NCBI GenBank assembly: GCA_049515555.1
Contig: JBEKTY010000283.1
Coordinates: 1-6,692, forward strand
DNA from: JBEKTY01 sp049515555
GTDB lineage: Bacteria > Planctomycetota > Planctomycetia > Pirellulales > Thermoguttaceae
Reading direction: 5' to 3'
Length of the DNA stretch: 6,692 nt
Shown: positions 6,529 to 6,692 of the stretch, piece by piece
Numbering within the stretch: position 1 is the first letter of the stretch
Layout of the letters: the number at the start of each line of letters is the position of its first letter
Notes under the pieces: model-generated
Databases searched by the model: none
What the model was told of the DNA's origin: nothing
Seen by the model: the letters and a program-made list of their open reading frames with translations, nothing else
Made by a program: the position numbers and the translations under genes

Positions 6529-6597
6529 GGGGTGAGTGGTGAGGGGTGAGTGGTGAGTGGCTCACCCCTCATCCCTCCCCCCTCATCCCTCACCACC
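6526..6597. repeat. Direct and inverted repeat cluster abutting the stop codon
   Basis: TGAGGGGTGAGTGG occurs twice in tandem (6526-6539, 6540-6553), with a partial third copy to 6560. The stop codon TGA is the first triplet of the first copy. The run is followed by complementary CT-rich sequence: 6540-6550 pairs perfectly with 6561-6571 over 11 bp, or 6537-6550 pairs with 6582-6595 over 14 bp with one G/T. The transcript can therefore form alternative hairpins just after the gene. No T tract follows, so it is not a classical intrinsic terminator, although it may protect the 3' end. Confidence 0.8.
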
Positions 6598-6610
6598 CAA
6601 GTTCGGCGCG

Positions 6611-6663
6611 GGTCTCCCGACCCCGCCGCCGCTCGACCGAGGGTCTCCGGGGCTCGGGAGACC
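6611..6663. repeat. GC-rich inverted repeat near the window edge
   Basis: GGTCTCCCGA (6611-6620) pairs with TCGGGAGACC (6654-6663), and CCCC (6621-6624) pairs with GGGG (6649-6652). A single C at 6653 is bulged, giving a 14-bp stem with a 24-base loop. The flanks (GTTCGGCGC before; GGCTCGGTCGGAG after) partly echo the internal GCTCGACCGAGGGTCTCC, so the true element may continue beyond the window. No T run follows it. No coding signal is visible in 6529-6692; this repeat and the preceding one account for most of that stretch. Confidence 0.7.
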
Positions 6664-6692
6664 TCCAAATCGGCGGTGTGGCTCGGTCGGAG

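Noticed and set aside
6529..6692. Small gene or RNA gene in the 3' tail
   Set aside because: Only repeats are seen. The short minus-strand open frame there is a translation of the repeats, and no tRNA-like or known riboswitch pattern is visible.

Overview
The window is very GC-rich, with strong G/C bias at third codon positions. It reads as bacterial chromosome from a Planctomycetota-like organism. That assignment is an inference from the AroB sequence style (GGKVGLNLPGAKNMVGAF), the long poorly characterised membrane proteins, and a high density of palindromic repeats of kinds I associate with large planctomycete genomes. It is not proven by any marker gene here.

Layout, all genes on the + strand: (1) the 3' two thirds of aroB, 3-dehydroquinate synthase (1-693). 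(2) A 91-bp gap filled mostly by a double palindrome (714-768). (3) A 963-residue polytopic membrane protein (785-3676). (4) A 951-residue polytopic membrane protein (3673-6528) whose ATG overlaps the previous stop as ATGA, so the two are almost certainly translationally coupled. (5) A 3' non-coding tail (6529-6692) made of two further inverted repeats, the second near the window edge.

The two large proteins share one plan: an N-terminal block of about nine hydrophobic helices, a soluble domain with a GATase1-like/DUF4350-like pattern (FVxxGG-hydrophobic strand, later GxG-hydrophobic strand-GD), a short transmembrane pair, and a second domain of the same pattern. The pair therefore carries four related domains and looks like an old tandem duplication. 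The helical block of the downstream protein also resembles the exosortase/archaeosortase fold in topology and in the spacing of a Cys and an Arg, with Asn where exosortases have His. This is a hypothesis. If right, the pair is a candidate membrane protein-sorting or envelope system with an unknown partner role for the DUF4350-like domains.

The second theme is repeat invasion of coding sequence. At least three palindromic elements (1665-1716, 3821-3899, 4641-4763) and a tandem tract (4773-4880) lie inside the two large genes without breaking frame. All sit in predicted loops between membrane helices or just before one. Two share the core GGGGACAGGCAC but are read in different frames, so they look like insertions that were tolerated rather than ancestral coding sequence. 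The upstream protein also ends in a Pro/Ala-rich tail of 20- and 16-residue tandem repeats.
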